A stretch of DNA of 64,000 nucleotides from Paracoccaceae bacterium (GTDB taxonomy: Bacteria; Pseudomonadota; Alphaproteobacteria; Rhodobacterales; Rhodobacteraceae). Positions 19,503 through 28,612 of the stretch are shown piece by piece. The first letter of the stretch is position 1. Every line of letters starts with the position of its first letter. Below the pieces are notes generated by a model, which saw only the letters and a program-made list of their open reading frames with translations, did no database searches and was not told where the DNA came from. The stretch spans positions 47,732 through 111,731 of the forward strand of contig JALSKC010000004.1 in the NCBI GenBank assembly GCA_026989055.1. The letters run 5' to 3'. Position numbers and translations under genes: made by a program.

Positions 19503-19541
19503 GCACCAGCCGCTTCCGGCCTGCACCAGCCGCTTCCGGCC
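19503..19541. repeat. 19-bp perfect direct repeat beside the tRNA-Gly gene
   Basis: GCACCAGCCGCTTCCGGCC occurs at 19503-19521 and again at 19523-19541, one base apart, 22 bases beyond the 3' end of the tRNA. No coding frame is supported here. Confidence 0.9.
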
Positions 19542-19563
19542 CGACCGGATTTCCGGAGATTTC

Positions 19564-19638
19564 TGGAGCGGGCGATGAGATTCGAACTCACGACCCTTAC
19601 CTTGGCAAGGTAATGCTCTACCCCTGAGCTACGCCCGC
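19564..19638 (-). tRNA. tRNA-Gly (anticodon GCC)
   Basis: On the minus strand the gene begins GCGGGCGTAGCTCAGGGGTA and forms a full cloverleaf: a seven-pair acceptor stem GCGGGCG/CGCCCGC, the D-arm, an anticodon stem-loop with loop TTGCCAA (anticodon GCC at 19604-19606), and a T-loop TTCGAAT. The genomic CCA is encoded (19564-19566). It reads the glycine codons GGC and GGU. No integrase or attachment duplication of its 3' end is present nearby. Confidence 0.97.
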
Positions 19639-19745
19639 GTCCATTGGGTGAGGCGGAAATATAAATTCTGCGCCCCGGCTGCAAGAGGAAAATGCAGGAA
19701 AGGGCACGGGAAGATGCCGCCGGCCTGCCGGGGCGGGGCGGCGGG

Positions 19746-22700
19746 TCACCCTTCCAGCTCGATCAGCAGATCCTTGGCGTCGATCTGGGCGCCGGGTGCG
19801 ACATGCAGAGCCTTGATCACCCCGGCCGATTCGGCGTGGATGCCGGTTTCCATCTTCATCGCCTCGATGGTCAGCAGCAGGTCTCCCCGGGTCACCTTCT
19901 GGCCCGCGCTCACGCAGACCGTGGCCACCACCCCGGGCATCGGCGCGCCGACATGGGCCGGGTTGGCCGGATCCGCCTTGGGGCGGGTTCCGGTCGCCGC
20001 CTTCGCCCTGCGATCGGCGACGCGGATCACCCGCGGCTGGCCGTTCAGTTCGAAGAACACCTTGGCCTCGCCCTCTTCGTTGGTCTCGCCGATCGCCTGG
20101 CAGCGGATTTCCAGCGTCTTGCCGGGGTCGATCTCGGCGCTGATCTCCTCGCCCACCTCCATGCCGTAGAAAAAGTTCTTCGTCGGCAGGGTGCGCACGG
20201 GGCCGTATTTGCGGTGCCGGCCCATGTAGTCGAGGAACACCTTGGGATACATCAGGTAGCCGTTCAGATCCTCGTCATCGACCGCGAAGCCGTCCAGGTC
20301 TTCCGACAGTTTCGCCCGCGTCGCTTCCAGATCCACCGGCTTCAGGTGCCTGCCGGGGCGCTCGGTCGAGGGCTTTTCGTCCTTCAGCACCTTTTTCACG
20401 ATCGCCTCGGGCCAGCCGCCGGGGGGTTGGCCGAGATTGCCGCGCAGCATGTCCACCACGCTGTCGGGGAAGGCGACCTCACGCGCCGGGTCCAGAACGT
20501 CCTCGGCGCTCAGGCCCTGGCTGACCATCATCAGCGCCATGTCGCCCACCACCTTGGAACTGGGCGTCACCTTGACGATATCGCCGAACAGGCGGTTGGC
20601 GTCGGCATAGGCCTGGGCGACCTCGTGCCAGCGCTCTTCCAGCCCCAGCGCGCGGGCCTGGGCCTTGAGGTTGGTGAACTGGCCGCCGGGCATCTCGTGC
20701 AGATACACTTCGCTGGCCGGCGCCTCGATGCCGCTTTCGAAGGCGGCATATTGCGCGCGCACCGCTTCCCAGTAGTTCGACAGCTCGCGGATGGCGCCGA
20801 TGTCCAGCCCGGTGTCGCGCTCGGTGTGGCGCAGCGCTTCGACGATCGAGCCGAGGCACGGCTGCGAGGTGCCCCCCGACATGGCGTCCATCGCCGCATC
20901 CACCGCATCCACCCCGGCCTCGGCGGCGGCCAGAACCGTGGCCCCGGCAATGCCGGACGTGTCGTGGGTGTGGAAATGGATCGGCAGGCCGACCTCGTCC
21001 TTCAGGGCCTTGACCAGAACCCGGGCCTGCGCCGGTTTCAGCAGGCCCGCCATGTCCTTGAGGCCCAGCACATGGGCGCCGGCGGCGCGCAGCTCCCTGC
21101 CCATGCCGACATAGTATTTCAGGTCATACTTGGCGCGGTCCGGGTCGAAGATGTCGCCGGTGTAGCAGATCGTGCCCTCGCAGAGCTTGCCGACCTCGAT
21201 CACCGCGTCCATCGCCACGCGCATGTTTTCCACCCAGTTCAGGCTGTCGAAGACCCGGAACACATCGACCCCGGTTTTCGCCGCCTGGGCGATGAAGGAG
21301 CGCACCACGTTGTCGGGGTAGTTGGTATAGCCCACGGCGTTGGAAGCGCGCAGCAGCATCTGGGTCATCACGTTGGGCAGGGCCGCGCGGATGTCGCGCA
21401 GCCGCTGCCAGGGGCATTCCTGCAGGAAACGGTAGGCGACATCGAAGGTCGCGCCGCCCCAGCATTCGACGGAGAACAGGCCGGGCAGGTTGGCGGCGTA
21501 GGCCGGGGCGGCCTGGATCAGGTCGATCGAGCGCATCCGGGTGGCCAGGAGCGACTGATGCGCATCGCGCATGGTGGTGTCGGTGACGAGCAGCCGCTTC
21601 TGCGCCGCCATCCACGCGGCCAGCGCCTCGGGGCCCTGCTCGTCGAGGATCTGCTTCGTGCCCGGCGGTGGCGTTCCGGCGGGCAGGTCGGGCAGGCGCG
21701 GCGGGCGTGCCTCGGCCGGCGGGCGCGGGCGGCCTTCGGTTTCCGGGTGGCCGTTGATGGTGATGTCGGCAAGATAGGTCAGAATCTTGGTCGCCCGGTC
21801 GCGGCGCGGGCGGAAGGAGAACAGCTCGGGCGTTTCGTCGATGAAACGGGTACTGTAGTCGTTGTTCAGGAATTTCGGGTGTTTCAGCAGGTTCTCGACG
21901 AAGGCGATGTTGGTGGCGACCCCGCGGATGCGGAATTCGCGCAGGGCGCGGTCCATGCGGGCGATTGCCGCTTCGGGGGTGGGGGCCCAGGCGGTGACCT
22001 TTTCCAGCAGGCTGTCGTAGTAGCGGGTGATCACCGCGCCGCTGTAGGCGGTGCCGCCGTCCAGGCGTATCCCCATGCCGGTGGCGCCGCGATAGGCGGT
22101 GATGCGGCCGTAGTCGGGGATGAAGTTGTTGGTCGGGTCTTCACTGGTGATGCGGCACTGAAGCGCGTGGCCCGAAAGGGTTACCTCTGCCTGGCTGGCG
22201 GCGCCGGTGGCCTCGGCCAGGGTCTTGCCCTCGGTGATCAGGATCTGGGCGGCGACGATGTCGATGCCGGTGACCTCCTCGGTCACGGTGTGCTCGACCT
22301 GGATGCGGGGGTTGACCTCGATGAAGTAGAATTCCTCCGACTCCATGTCCATCAGGAATTCCACCGTGCCGGCGCACTGGTAGTTCACGTGCCGGCAGAT
22401 GCGCTTGCCGAGATCGCAGAGCCGTTCGCGCTGGGCTCGGGTCAGGTAGGGGGCAGGGGCGCGCTCGACCACCTTCTGGTTGCGCCGCTGCACCGAACAG
22501 TCGCGCTCCCACAGGTGGTAGATCTCGCCGTGCCGGTCGCCCAGGATCTGCACCTCCACATGGCGGGCGCGGGTGATCATCTTTTCCAGGTAGCCCGCGC
22601 CGTTGCCGAAGGCGGCCTCGGCCTCGCGCCGGCCTTCCAGCACCTTTTCGGCCAGTTCCTCGGGGCCCATGATCGGCCGCATCCCGCGCCCGCCGCCGCC

Positions 22701-23192
22701 CCAAGATGCCTTGAGCATCAGCGGGTAGCCGACCGTCTCGGCCTGGCGGGCGATTTCTTCCATGTCCTCGCCCAGCACGTCGGTTGCCGGGATCACCGGC
22801 ACGCCGGCCTCGATGGCGACGCGCCGCGCGCTGGCCTTGTCGCCAAGCGCGCGCATGGTTTCGGCGCGCGGGCCGATGAAGGCGATGCCGGCGGCCTCGC
22901 AGGCCTCGACGAACTCGGGGTTCTCGCTGAGCAGGCCGTAGCCCGGGTGGATGGCGTCGGCCCCGCAGGCGCGGGCGACACGGATGATCTCCTCTATGCT
23001 CAGATAGGCGGCGACCGGGCCGAGCCCCTCGCCGATGCGATAGGCCTCATCCGCCTTGAAGCGGTGCAGGCTGAGCTTGTCTTCCTCGGCATAGACGGCG
23101 ACCGTGCGCTTGCCCAGCTCGTTGGCCGCGCGCATCACCCGGATGGCGATTTCACCGCGGTTGGCGACAAGGATCTTCTCGAATTCGGGCAT
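19746..23192 (-). CDS. pyc: Pyruvate carboxylase
   Basis: 1148 residues from ATG 23192 (ribosome site GGGGAGAG), full length for single-chain pyruvate carboxylase. Residues 1-450 are biotin carboxylase (KILVANRGEIAIRVMRAANELG; the ATP-grasp glycine loop SWGGGGRGMR; FIEVNPRIQVEHTVTEEVTG). Residues 530-800 are the carboxyltransferase (DTTMRDAHQSLLATRMR; ECWGGATFDVAYRF; PIHFHTHDTSG). The C-terminal biotinyl domain carries Lys1113 in IEAMKMETG. It carboxylates pyruvate to oxaloacetate with ATP and bicarbonate, refilling the TCA cycle. The frame is open 59 codons upstream of the chosen start. Confidence 0.98.
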   Translation of the reverse strand: MPEFEKILVANRGEIAIRVMRAANELGKRTVAVYAEEDKLSLHRFKADEAYRIGEGLGPVAAYLSIEEIIRVARACGADAIHPGYGLLSENPEFVEACEAAGIAFIGPRAETMRALGDKASARRVAIEAGVPVIPATDVLGEDMEEIARQAETVGYPLMLKASWGGGGRGMRPIMGPEELAEKVLEGRREAEAAFGNGAGYLEKMITRARHVEVQILGDRHGEIYHLWERDCSVQRRNQKVVERAPAPYLTRAQRERLCDLGKRICRHVNYQCAGTVEFLMDMESEEFYFIEVNPRIQVEHTVTEEVTGIDIVAAQILITEGKTLAEATGAASQAEVTLSGHALQCRITSEDPTNNFIPDYGRITAYRGATGMGIRLDGGTAYSGAVITRYYDSLLEKVTAWAPTPEAAIARMDRALREFRIRGVATNIAFVENLLKHPKFLNNDYSTRFIDETPELFSFRPRRDRATKILTYLADITINGHPETEGRPRPPAEARPPRLPDLPAGTPPPGTKQILDEQGPEALAAWMAAQKRLLVTDTTMRDAHQSLLATRMRSIDLIQAAPAYAANLPGLFSVECWGGATFDVAYRFLQECPWQRLRDIRAALPNVMTQMLLRASNAVGYTNYPDNVVRSFIAQAAKTGVDVFRVFDSLNWVENMRVAMDAVIEVGKLCEGTICYTGDIFDPDRAKYDLKYYVGMGRELRAAGAHVLGLKDMAGLLKPAQARVLVKALKDEVGLPIHFHTHDTSGIAGATVLAAAEAGVDAVDAAMDAMSGGTSQPCLGSIVEALRHTERDTGLDIGAIRELSNYWEAVRAQYAAFESGIEAPASEVYLHEMPGGQFTNLKAQARALGLEERWHEVAQAYADANRLFGDIVKVTPSSKVVGDMALMMVSQGLSAEDVLDPAREVAFPDSVVDMLRGNLGQPPGGWPEAIVKKVLKDEKPSTERPGRHLKPVDLEATRAKLSEDLDGFAVDDEDLNGYLMYPKVFLDYMGRHRKYGPVRTLPTKNFFYGMEVGEEISAEIDPGKTLEIRCQAIGETNEEGEAKVFFELNGQPRVIRVADRRAKAATGTRPKADPANPAHVGAPMPGVVATVCVSAGQKVTRGDLLLTIEAMKMETGIHAESAGVIKALHVAPGAQIDAKDLLIELEG

Positions 23193-23225
23193 GGCGCTCT
23201 CCCCGTCCGCTGACGACCTGCGGCC

Positions 23226-23254
23226 GGTATAGGCGGGCGTCGGGGCAACGCCAA
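23226..23254 (-). promoter_or_regulatory. Candidate pyc promoter
   Basis: On the minus strand TTGGCG (23254-23249), a 17-base gap and TATACC (23231-23226) lie 33 bases before the pyc start codon. Confidence 0.5.
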
Positions 23255-23310
23255 GAGGCGTTCTGCCGCTGCGCGCGTTGCGGGGGGCGCGGGTTCCGTG
23301 TCGGAGCGGC

Positions 23311-23842
23311 TCAGTAGCCCCGCACCGCCGCCGCCAGCGCGGAGCTGTCGTCAACCCCGCCCTGCGCACGCCCCCCTGTCGATGAGGCGGGCGGCAACAT
23401 GGGTGCGCCGGGCCAGATCATCGGCCGGAGGGCGGGTGACAGCGCGGTAGCGGGCTTCGAAACCGGGCAGGAAGTCGGCTGTCGCCCGGGCCGGCATCGT
23501 TTCCAGGAGAAGAACCGCACCTCCTGCATCGGTGCCGCGCCGCCGCGCAGATCGACAACGATATCCGGGGCGTTGCCGTCCCGGATTCTGCGGGTCATGC
23601 CGTCGGCGCGCTCGGATTCCAGCATGGCTACATACACATCGAGCCCGCCGCGGTGGCCGTTGCTTTTCCACCCGGATGGCTGTCACGCTCGGCCGAGGCG
23701 GTCAGGAATGTCGCCAGCACCCGCTCTCGCCCGCCCCCGGGCTGCAGCATGGTGACATTGAAACCGTGCGCCAGCGCCGCGCCGGCGCCAAGCAGCAGGA
23801 AGCCCAGGGACGGTAGGGGACGTTTCGAAGGAGACGTTTCAC
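23311..23842 (-). pseudogene. Frameshifted gene for a small exported protein
   Basis: Reading the minus strand from a GTG at 23842, protein-like sequence jumps frame at least three times. A signal-peptide-like beginning (VKRLLRN, then LGFLLLGAGAALAHGFNVTML) continues as ATFLTASAERDSHPGG, shifts to SNGHRGGLDVYVAMLE and DGNAPDIVVDLRGGAAPMQE, and shifts again to LLETMPARATADFLPGFEARYRA. It seems to end with DDSSALAAAVRGY and a TAG at 23311. No single frame covers it. The sequence looks like an exported protein of about 170 residues, but I do not recognise the family. A sequencing error could mimic one shift, hardly all of them. Confidence 0.6.
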
Positions 23843-24088
23843 CGTTTCGGGCACATGCCGACTGGAACAGTTCGGATCAGACTGTGGCAAGGGCTTCTCC
23901 GGTGCGAGGCATCACGGGGCCGCTGGCGGAAAAGTGAAGGCCGGGTGCCTTGCGGCTGTCTCGACCCGGCCGGCATGTGCGGCTTTCCGGGCGACCCCGG
24001 GCCGACTCCCCGGAAAACGGGGTGGCCCCCGGGAAAGAGCCGGTTCGGTCGGGGTGGCTGTGCCGGACCCGCGTTCCGGGCAGGGTGC
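23843..24088. other. Intergenic stretch with no visible gene
   Basis: GC-rich DNA between the pseudogene and the end of the diguanylate cyclase gene. The open frames here are short and Pro/Arg/Ser-rich, with no ribosome site or recognisable motif. Confidence 0.5.
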
Positions 24089-25918
24089 TCATCCCTTGTC
24101 GCGCCGGGAGGGGGTGTCGGCCTTGCGGCGTGCGGATTGTCCGGCCGTGGGGAGGGGTGTGACGACCGGCGGCTTGTCCGCCTCCGCGGCGCTGCCGCCG
24201 CCGGCAATGCAGACCTGGTTGCGCCCTCTGGCCTTGGCGTCATAAAGCGCGTTGTCGGCCGCCTTCAGCAGATCCTGCGGCATGTTGCCATGCGCGGGGA
24301 ATACGGAGAGACCCACGGAGATGGTGATCCGGGGCAGGGTCTTTTCGCCGTAGCGCACCGTGATCCCTTCCACCGCTGCGCGGAGTTCCTCTGCCCGCCG
24401 GCATGCGGTGCCGGTGTCGGTATCGGGGAGCATGACCACGAATTCCTCGCCGCCGAAACGGCAGGGGGTCTCGTCTCCGTCGCAGTGCTGTTCCAGGGTC
24501 GAGCCGACCGCACGCAGCACCATGTCGCCGGCGTCGTGGCCGTGATTGTCGTTGAACTTCTTGAAATGGTCCACGTCGATCGACAGCACCGCCAGCGGCT
24601 GGTGGCGGTGCCTGGCCGCCTCCACATGTTTGCGCAGAGTTTCGAGGAAGTAGCGGCGGTTGAACAGGCCGGTCAGCGGGTCGCGCACCGACTGGTGATG
24701 CAGCTGGTCGCGCATGCGCACATTGGCGATCGCCAGGCTGATCTGTTCGGCGGACATCTGGGCCAGCCGCCGCATGTTCAGGAAATCCTCCCGACTGATC
24801 CCGTTGATCGGGACGAGATGCATCAGGCCCACGGTTTCACCATGCGCCAGGATCGGGAAGCAGAAATAGGGCTGCCCGTCGTGGCAGGCCTCGTCCACAT
24901 GTTCGCAGAGAAAGTCGATCTCGCTGGTGCCGTAGGCATAGGTGCGCCCGCGCCGCAGCCCCCAGCAGCTTTCGGGGTTGATATGCTCGTGCAGCAGCCC
25001 GCCGTTCCAGGTGCAGGTGCCGTCCAGAACATCGCGCGAGTTGGAATAGACGTAGATGGAGCCGGCGCAGTCGGTCAGAAGTTTCGACATGAAGGCGCTT
25101 ACCATGTCGAACAGCTCTTCCAGAGAGCGGCTGGACTGGAGCCATTCGTTCAGCTCCGACAGCAGGCGCACCTCGCGGTTAAGGCGCACCTGCTTTTCCA
25201 TCAGCTCCTTTTCCTTTTCGGCCCGTTCGCGGAGTTGCCGCATCCGGCGCTGGCCGGCCATCAGCACCGCGGCGATGGTGGCGGTGCTGAGCACGACCCC
25301 GGCGACCGCCAGCAGGGCCAGCGCCGTCTTGACCCGGTTGCGGAACAGGCCGTGGATCTCGGTGATGTCGCGATAGAATTCCACCGCGCCGGCGAAACGG
25401 CCATCCACCATCACCGGCACGTAGATCTCGGCGATCAGCCGCTCGGCGTCGGCGGGCATCGTGCCGGCCAGTTCCGGGATTTCGCCGACGGTCTTGACGA
25501 CCTGCTTGTAATAGTAATCCCCGGCCGCGACGATTTCACGGAAATAGGGCTTGTCGTTGACCGCGCCCACCCCACCCGGGCGCGAGGAATGGAACACGCG
25601 CCCGGTGGCGTCGAACATCTTCAGGCGATAGATGTCGGTGCTGTAGACGAAGAGATCAAGCGCGAAGCCGTCCTCGGGCGCGATGCTGCCGTTGGCGAAG
25701 CTCCGCCGCCCGTTGGCCAGCACGTTGGCGAGCCCGTTTTCCCAGGCCGTTGCCCGGGCGATCATGTCGTCCTGCAAAAGCCGGCTGGAGATCGGGCCGG
25801 GCAGGTAGACGACAGCGGCCATCGCGGTCGCAGCGATCAGCGTGCTCATCGCGACAAAGCGTATGGTGCAGCCGACCCGGCTGCAGAATCCGCCGATACC
25901 CCGTTTCCGTGTGTTCAT
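24089..25918 (-). CDS. Membrane-bound GAF-GGDEF diguanylate cyclase
   Basis: 609 residues from ATG 25918 with GGGGAGC before it. Helix 1 lies at about 20-42; a periplasmic sensor region follows (YSTDIYRLKMFDATGRVFHSS, a Cache-like pattern) with the second helix near 210-230. A coiled linker leads into a GAF-like domain (about 265-400) with several Cys residues, then the GGDEF domain (DPLTGLFNRRYFLETL, catalytic RFGGEEFVV). It should make cyclic di-GMP from GTP. The inhibitory RxxD site five residues before the motif is DGDE, so classical product inhibition looks lost. Divergent from the helicase gene. Confidence 0.9.
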   Translation of the reverse strand: MNTRKRGIGGFCSRVGCTIRFVAMSTLIAATAMAAVVYLPGPISSRLLQDDMIARATAWENGLANVLANGRRSFANGSIAPEDGFALDLFVYSTDIYRLKMFDATGRVFHSSRPGGVGAVNDKPYFREIVAAGDYYYKQVVKTVGEIPELAGTMPADAERLIAEIYVPVMVDGRFAGAVEFYRDITEIHGLFRNRVKTALALLAVAGVVLSTATIAAVLMAGQRRMRQLRERAEKEKELMEKQVRLNREVRLLSELNEWLQSSRSLEELFDMVSAFMSKLLTDCAGSIYVYSNSRDVLDGTCTWNGGLLHEHINPESCWGLRRGRTYAYGTSEIDFLCEHVDEACHDGQPYFCFPILAHGETVGLMHLVPINGISREDFLNMRRLAQMSAEQISLAIANVRMRDQLHHQSVRDPLTGLFNRRYFLETLRKHVEAARHRHQPLAVLSIDVDHFKKFNDNHGHDAGDMVLRAVGSTLEQHCDGDETPCRFGGEEFVVMLPDTDTGTACRRAEELRAAVEGITVRYGEKTLPRITISVGLSVFPAHGNMPQDLLKAADNALYDAKARGRNQVCIAGGGSAAEADKPPVVTPLPTAGQSARRKADTPSRRDKG

Positions 25919-26054
25919 GCGCGCTCCCCGTGTTCCCTCCTGCGTGGCGGTGGTATCCTGCGGGGGAAGGATAAAGATCCGGTAAAGACGGGAAGTGGAA
26001 CATTTCGCGAACCGCGTGCTTTTCCTTTCCGCCGCGCGCCGGTATGCTCGCCCC

Positions 26055-28421
26055 ATGAGCAGTTTCGACGAATCCGGGGCCGCCGGGGCGCTGCCGCTGT
26101 CGGCGCGGGCCGTGGCGGCCCGGACGGCGCCCCATCTGGAAGGGCTCAACCCGGCCCAGCGCGAGGCGGTGGAGCGGCTGGACGGCCCGGTGCTGATGCT
26201 GGCGGGTGCAGGCACCGGCAAGACCCGCGCCCTGACCGCCCGCATTGCCCACCTGCTGCACAGCGGCCGGGCGCGCCCGCACGAAATTCTTGCCGTCACC
26301 TTCACCAACAAGGCCGCGCGCGAGATGAAGGAGCGGGTGGGCCGGCTTCTGGGCCGGACGGTCGAGGGCATGCCCTGGCTGGGCACCTTCCATGCCATCT
26401 GCGTGAAGATGCTGCGCCGGCACGCGGAACTGGTGGGGCTGAAATCCAATTTCACCATCCTCGACACCGACGACCAGCTGCGCCTGCTGAAGCAGCTGAT
26501 CCAGGCCGCCGGCATCGACGACAAACGCTGGCCGGCGCGCCAGCTGGCCCATATCATCGACAACTGGAAGAACCGCGCCTGGACGCCCGACAAGGTGCCG
26601 GCGGGCGAAGCGGGCGCCTTCAACAACGCCGCACAGCAGCTTTACGCGGAGTATCAGCAGCGGCTGGCCACCCTGAACGCGGTGGATTTCGGCGACCTGC
26701 TGCTGCATGTGGTGACGATCCTGCAGAGCCACGACGATATCCTCGCCCAATACCAGCGCCGGTTCAGCCATATCCTGGTGGACGAATACCAGGATACCAA
26801 CGTCGCCCAGTACCTGTGGCTGCGGCTGCTGGCGGCGGGCCATCGCAACATCTGCTGCGTGGGCGACGACGACCAGTCGATCTACGGCTGGCGCGGGGCC
26901 GAGGTGGGCAACATCCTGCGCTTCGAACGGGATTTCCCCGGCGCCCATGTGGTGCGGCTGGAACAGAACTACCGCTCGACCGCGCATATCCTGGCCGTCG
27001 CCAGCGCCCTGATCGCGCAAAACGCCGGGCGGCTGGGCAAGACGCTGTTCACGACGGGCGGGGACGGCGAGAAGGTGCGCCTGATCGGCCATTGGGACGG
27101 CGAGGAGGAAGCCCGCTGGATCGGCGAGGAGATCGAGGCGCTGCAGCGGGGCGCGCGCGGGATGGAGCCGCTGTCGCTCGACCGGATGGCGATTCTCGTG
27201 CGCGCCAGCCACCAGATGCGCGCCTTCGAGGACCGTTTCCTGACCATCGGCCTGCCCTATCGCGTGATCGGGGGGCCGCGGTTCTACGAACGCCTGGAAA
27301 TCCGCGACGCCATGGCCTATTTCCGCGTCGCTGTCAGCCCCGACGACGACCTGGCCTTCGAGCGCATCGTCAACACCCCGAAACGCGGGGTCGGCGGCAA
27401 GGCGCTGCAGACCATCCAGAGGACGGCGCGCGATGCCGGCCTGTCGCTGCTGGAGGGCGCGCGCATCGCCGCGGCCGAGGGGCTGCTGAAAGGCAAGGCC
27501 AGGGGCGAGGTGGCGCAGCTGGTCGCCGCGTTCGACCGCTGGCACGCCCGCGCGCTCGACCCGGCGCAGTCGCATATCGAACTGGCCGAGACGATCCTGG
27601 ACGAAAGCGGCTACACGGCGATGTGGCAGGCCGACAAGACCCCCGAAGCGCCGGGGCGGCTGGACAACCTCAAGGAACTGGTCAAGGCGCTGGAGCAGTT
27701 CGACAACCTGCAGGGCTTCCTCGAACATGTGGCGCTTATCATGGACAACGAAAGCGACGAGGGCGGCGAAAAGGTGTCGATCATGACGCTGCACGCCGCC
27801 AAGGGGCTGGAGTTTCCCGCCGTTTTCCTGCCGGGCTGGGAGGACGGGCTGTTCCCGAGCCAGCGCAGCATGGACGAAAGCGGGCTGAAGGGGCTCGAGG
27901 AAGAGCGCCGGCTCGCCTATGTGGGCATCACCCGGGCCGAGCGCCTGTGCACCGTGTCCTTTGCCGCCAACCGGCTGGTCTATGGCCAGTGGCAGTCGCA
28001 GCTGCCTTCGCGCTTCATCGACGAACTGCCCGCCGACCACGTGGAGGTGCTGACCCCGCCGGGGCTCTACGGCGGCGGCTATGGCGCGGCGGCGCCCGGC
28101 GGGGCGGGGGGCGGCTCGGGGCTTGAAGACCGCGCAAGCCGCGCCGATGGCTACAATTCGCCCGGCTGGAAACGGCTGCAGTCGCGCCAGCGCCAGTTCG
28201 CCACCAGCCAGCCCCGCGAAACACGCGCCACGGTGATCGACCTTGACGCGGTATCCGCCTTCACCGAGGGCGACCGGGTGTTTCACCAGAAATTCGGCTA
28301 CGGCCGCATCACGGCGATCGAGGGCGACAAGCTGGACATCGCCTTCGACAAGGCCGGAACGAAGAAGGTCGTCGCCCGGTTCGTGGTGGCGGCCGGGCAG
28401 GCGGGCGAGGTTCCGTTCTGA
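26055..28421 (+). CDS. uvrD: UvrD/PcrA-type superfamily 1 DNA helicase
   Basis: 788 residues from ATG 26055. Helicase motifs follow in order: LNPAQREAV (Q motif), GAGTGKT (Walker A), TFTNKAAREMKER, VDEYQDTN (Walker B), GDDDQSIYGWRGA, LEQNYRST, MTLHAAKGLEFPAVFLPGWEDG and EERRLAYVGITRA. The C-terminal FTEGDRVFHQKFGYGRITAIEG is the Tudor-like domain that ties PcrA/UvrD to RNA polymerase. It unwinds DNA 3' to 5' in excision and mismatch repair and at stalled transcription. A GTG at 25995 would add 20 residues; the ATG has a TATGCT seven bases upstream and no ribosome site. Confidence 0.95.
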   Translation: MSSFDESGAAGALPLSARAVAARTAPHLEGLNPAQREAVERLDGPVLMLAGAGTGKTRALTARIAHLLHSGRARPHEILAVTFTNKAAREMKERVGRLLGRTVEGMPWLGTFHAICVKMLRRHAELVGLKSNFTILDTDDQLRLLKQLIQAAGIDDKRWPARQLAHIIDNWKNRAWTPDKVPAGEAGAFNNAAQQLYAEYQQRLATLNAVDFGDLLLHVVTILQSHDDILAQYQRRFSHILVDEYQDTNVAQYLWLRLLAAGHRNICCVGDDDQSIYGWRGAEVGNILRFERDFPGAHVVRLEQNYRSTAHILAVASALIAQNAGRLGKTLFTTGGDGEKVRLIGHWDGEEEARWIGEEIEALQRGARGMEPLSLDRMAILVRASHQMRAFEDRFLTIGLPYRVIGGPRFYERLEIRDAMAYFRVAVSPDDDLAFERIVNTPKRGVGGKALQTIQRTARDAGLSLLEGARIAAAEGLLKGKARGEVAQLVAAFDRWHARALDPAQSHIELAETILDESGYTAMWQADKTPEAPGRLDNLKELVKALEQFDNLQGFLEHVALIMDNESDEGGEKVSIMTLHAAKGLEFPAVFLPGWEDGLFPSQRSMDESGLKGLEEERRLAYVGITRAERLCTVSFAANRLVYGQWQSQLPSRFIDELPADHVEVLTPPGLYGGGYGAAAPGGAGGGSGLEDRASRADGYNSPGWKRLQSRQRQFATSQPRETRATVIDLDAVSAFTEGDRVFHQKFGYGRITAIEGDKLDIAFDKAGTKKVVARFVVAAGQAGEVPF

Positions 28422-28500
28422 ACCGGGCGGCGGCGGGCGCTGTCCTGCCGGCCCGGCGCGAGGCGGAGCTGTCGCGCAGGGCAAGGCGCCGCGAAACGGA

Positions 28501-28540
28501 AAACGAAAAACGGCGGCGCCCAGGGAGGAAGGCGCCGCCG
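28501..28540 (-). terminator. Intrinsic terminator formed by the last CCUCCC hairpin
   Basis: On the minus strand CGGCGGCGCC pairs perfectly with GGCGCCGCCG around the ten-base loop TTCCTCCCTG and is followed by TTTTTCGTTT. It ends the DUF1127 transcript and is itself one of the repeated hairpins. Confidence 0.85.
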
Positions 28541-28580
28541 TTCCCGTCACGCGTCCGGTTCAGGGAGGAAAACCGTCCGA
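28501..28580 (-). ncRNA. CcsR/cuckoo-like small RNA, second hairpin pair
   Basis: Two hairpins read from the minus strand, both with the loop UUCCUCCCUG. The first (28551-28580) has a five-pair stem GGUU plus C-G closing the loop, and further pairs beyond an internal loop. The second (28511-28540) has a perfect ten-pair stem and the U-tail of a terminator. In Rhodobacter sphaeroides the CcsR (cuckoo) RNAs are processed from the transcript of the DUF1127 gene ccaF1 and have paired hairpins showing CCUCCUCCC in the loops. The match here is by layout and the CCUCCC core; ends of the mature RNA are inferred. Confidence 0.75.
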
Positions 28581-28612
28581 CGTTCTGCACCGGGCCCGGG
28601 GCCCGTATCCGT

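Noticed and set aside
19564..19638. tRNA-Gly as an integration site of a mobile island
   Set aside because: There is no integrase, no second copy of the tRNA 3' end and no change in gene content or composition on either side.
19692..23213. A 1173-codon open frame on the plus strand
   Set aside because: It is the antisense of pyruvate carboxylase, with no family motif and no ribosome site.
25656..28550. A 964-codon minus-strand frame
   Set aside because: It is opposite to the uvrD gene and runs over the diguanylate cyclase start; it has no recognisable motif.
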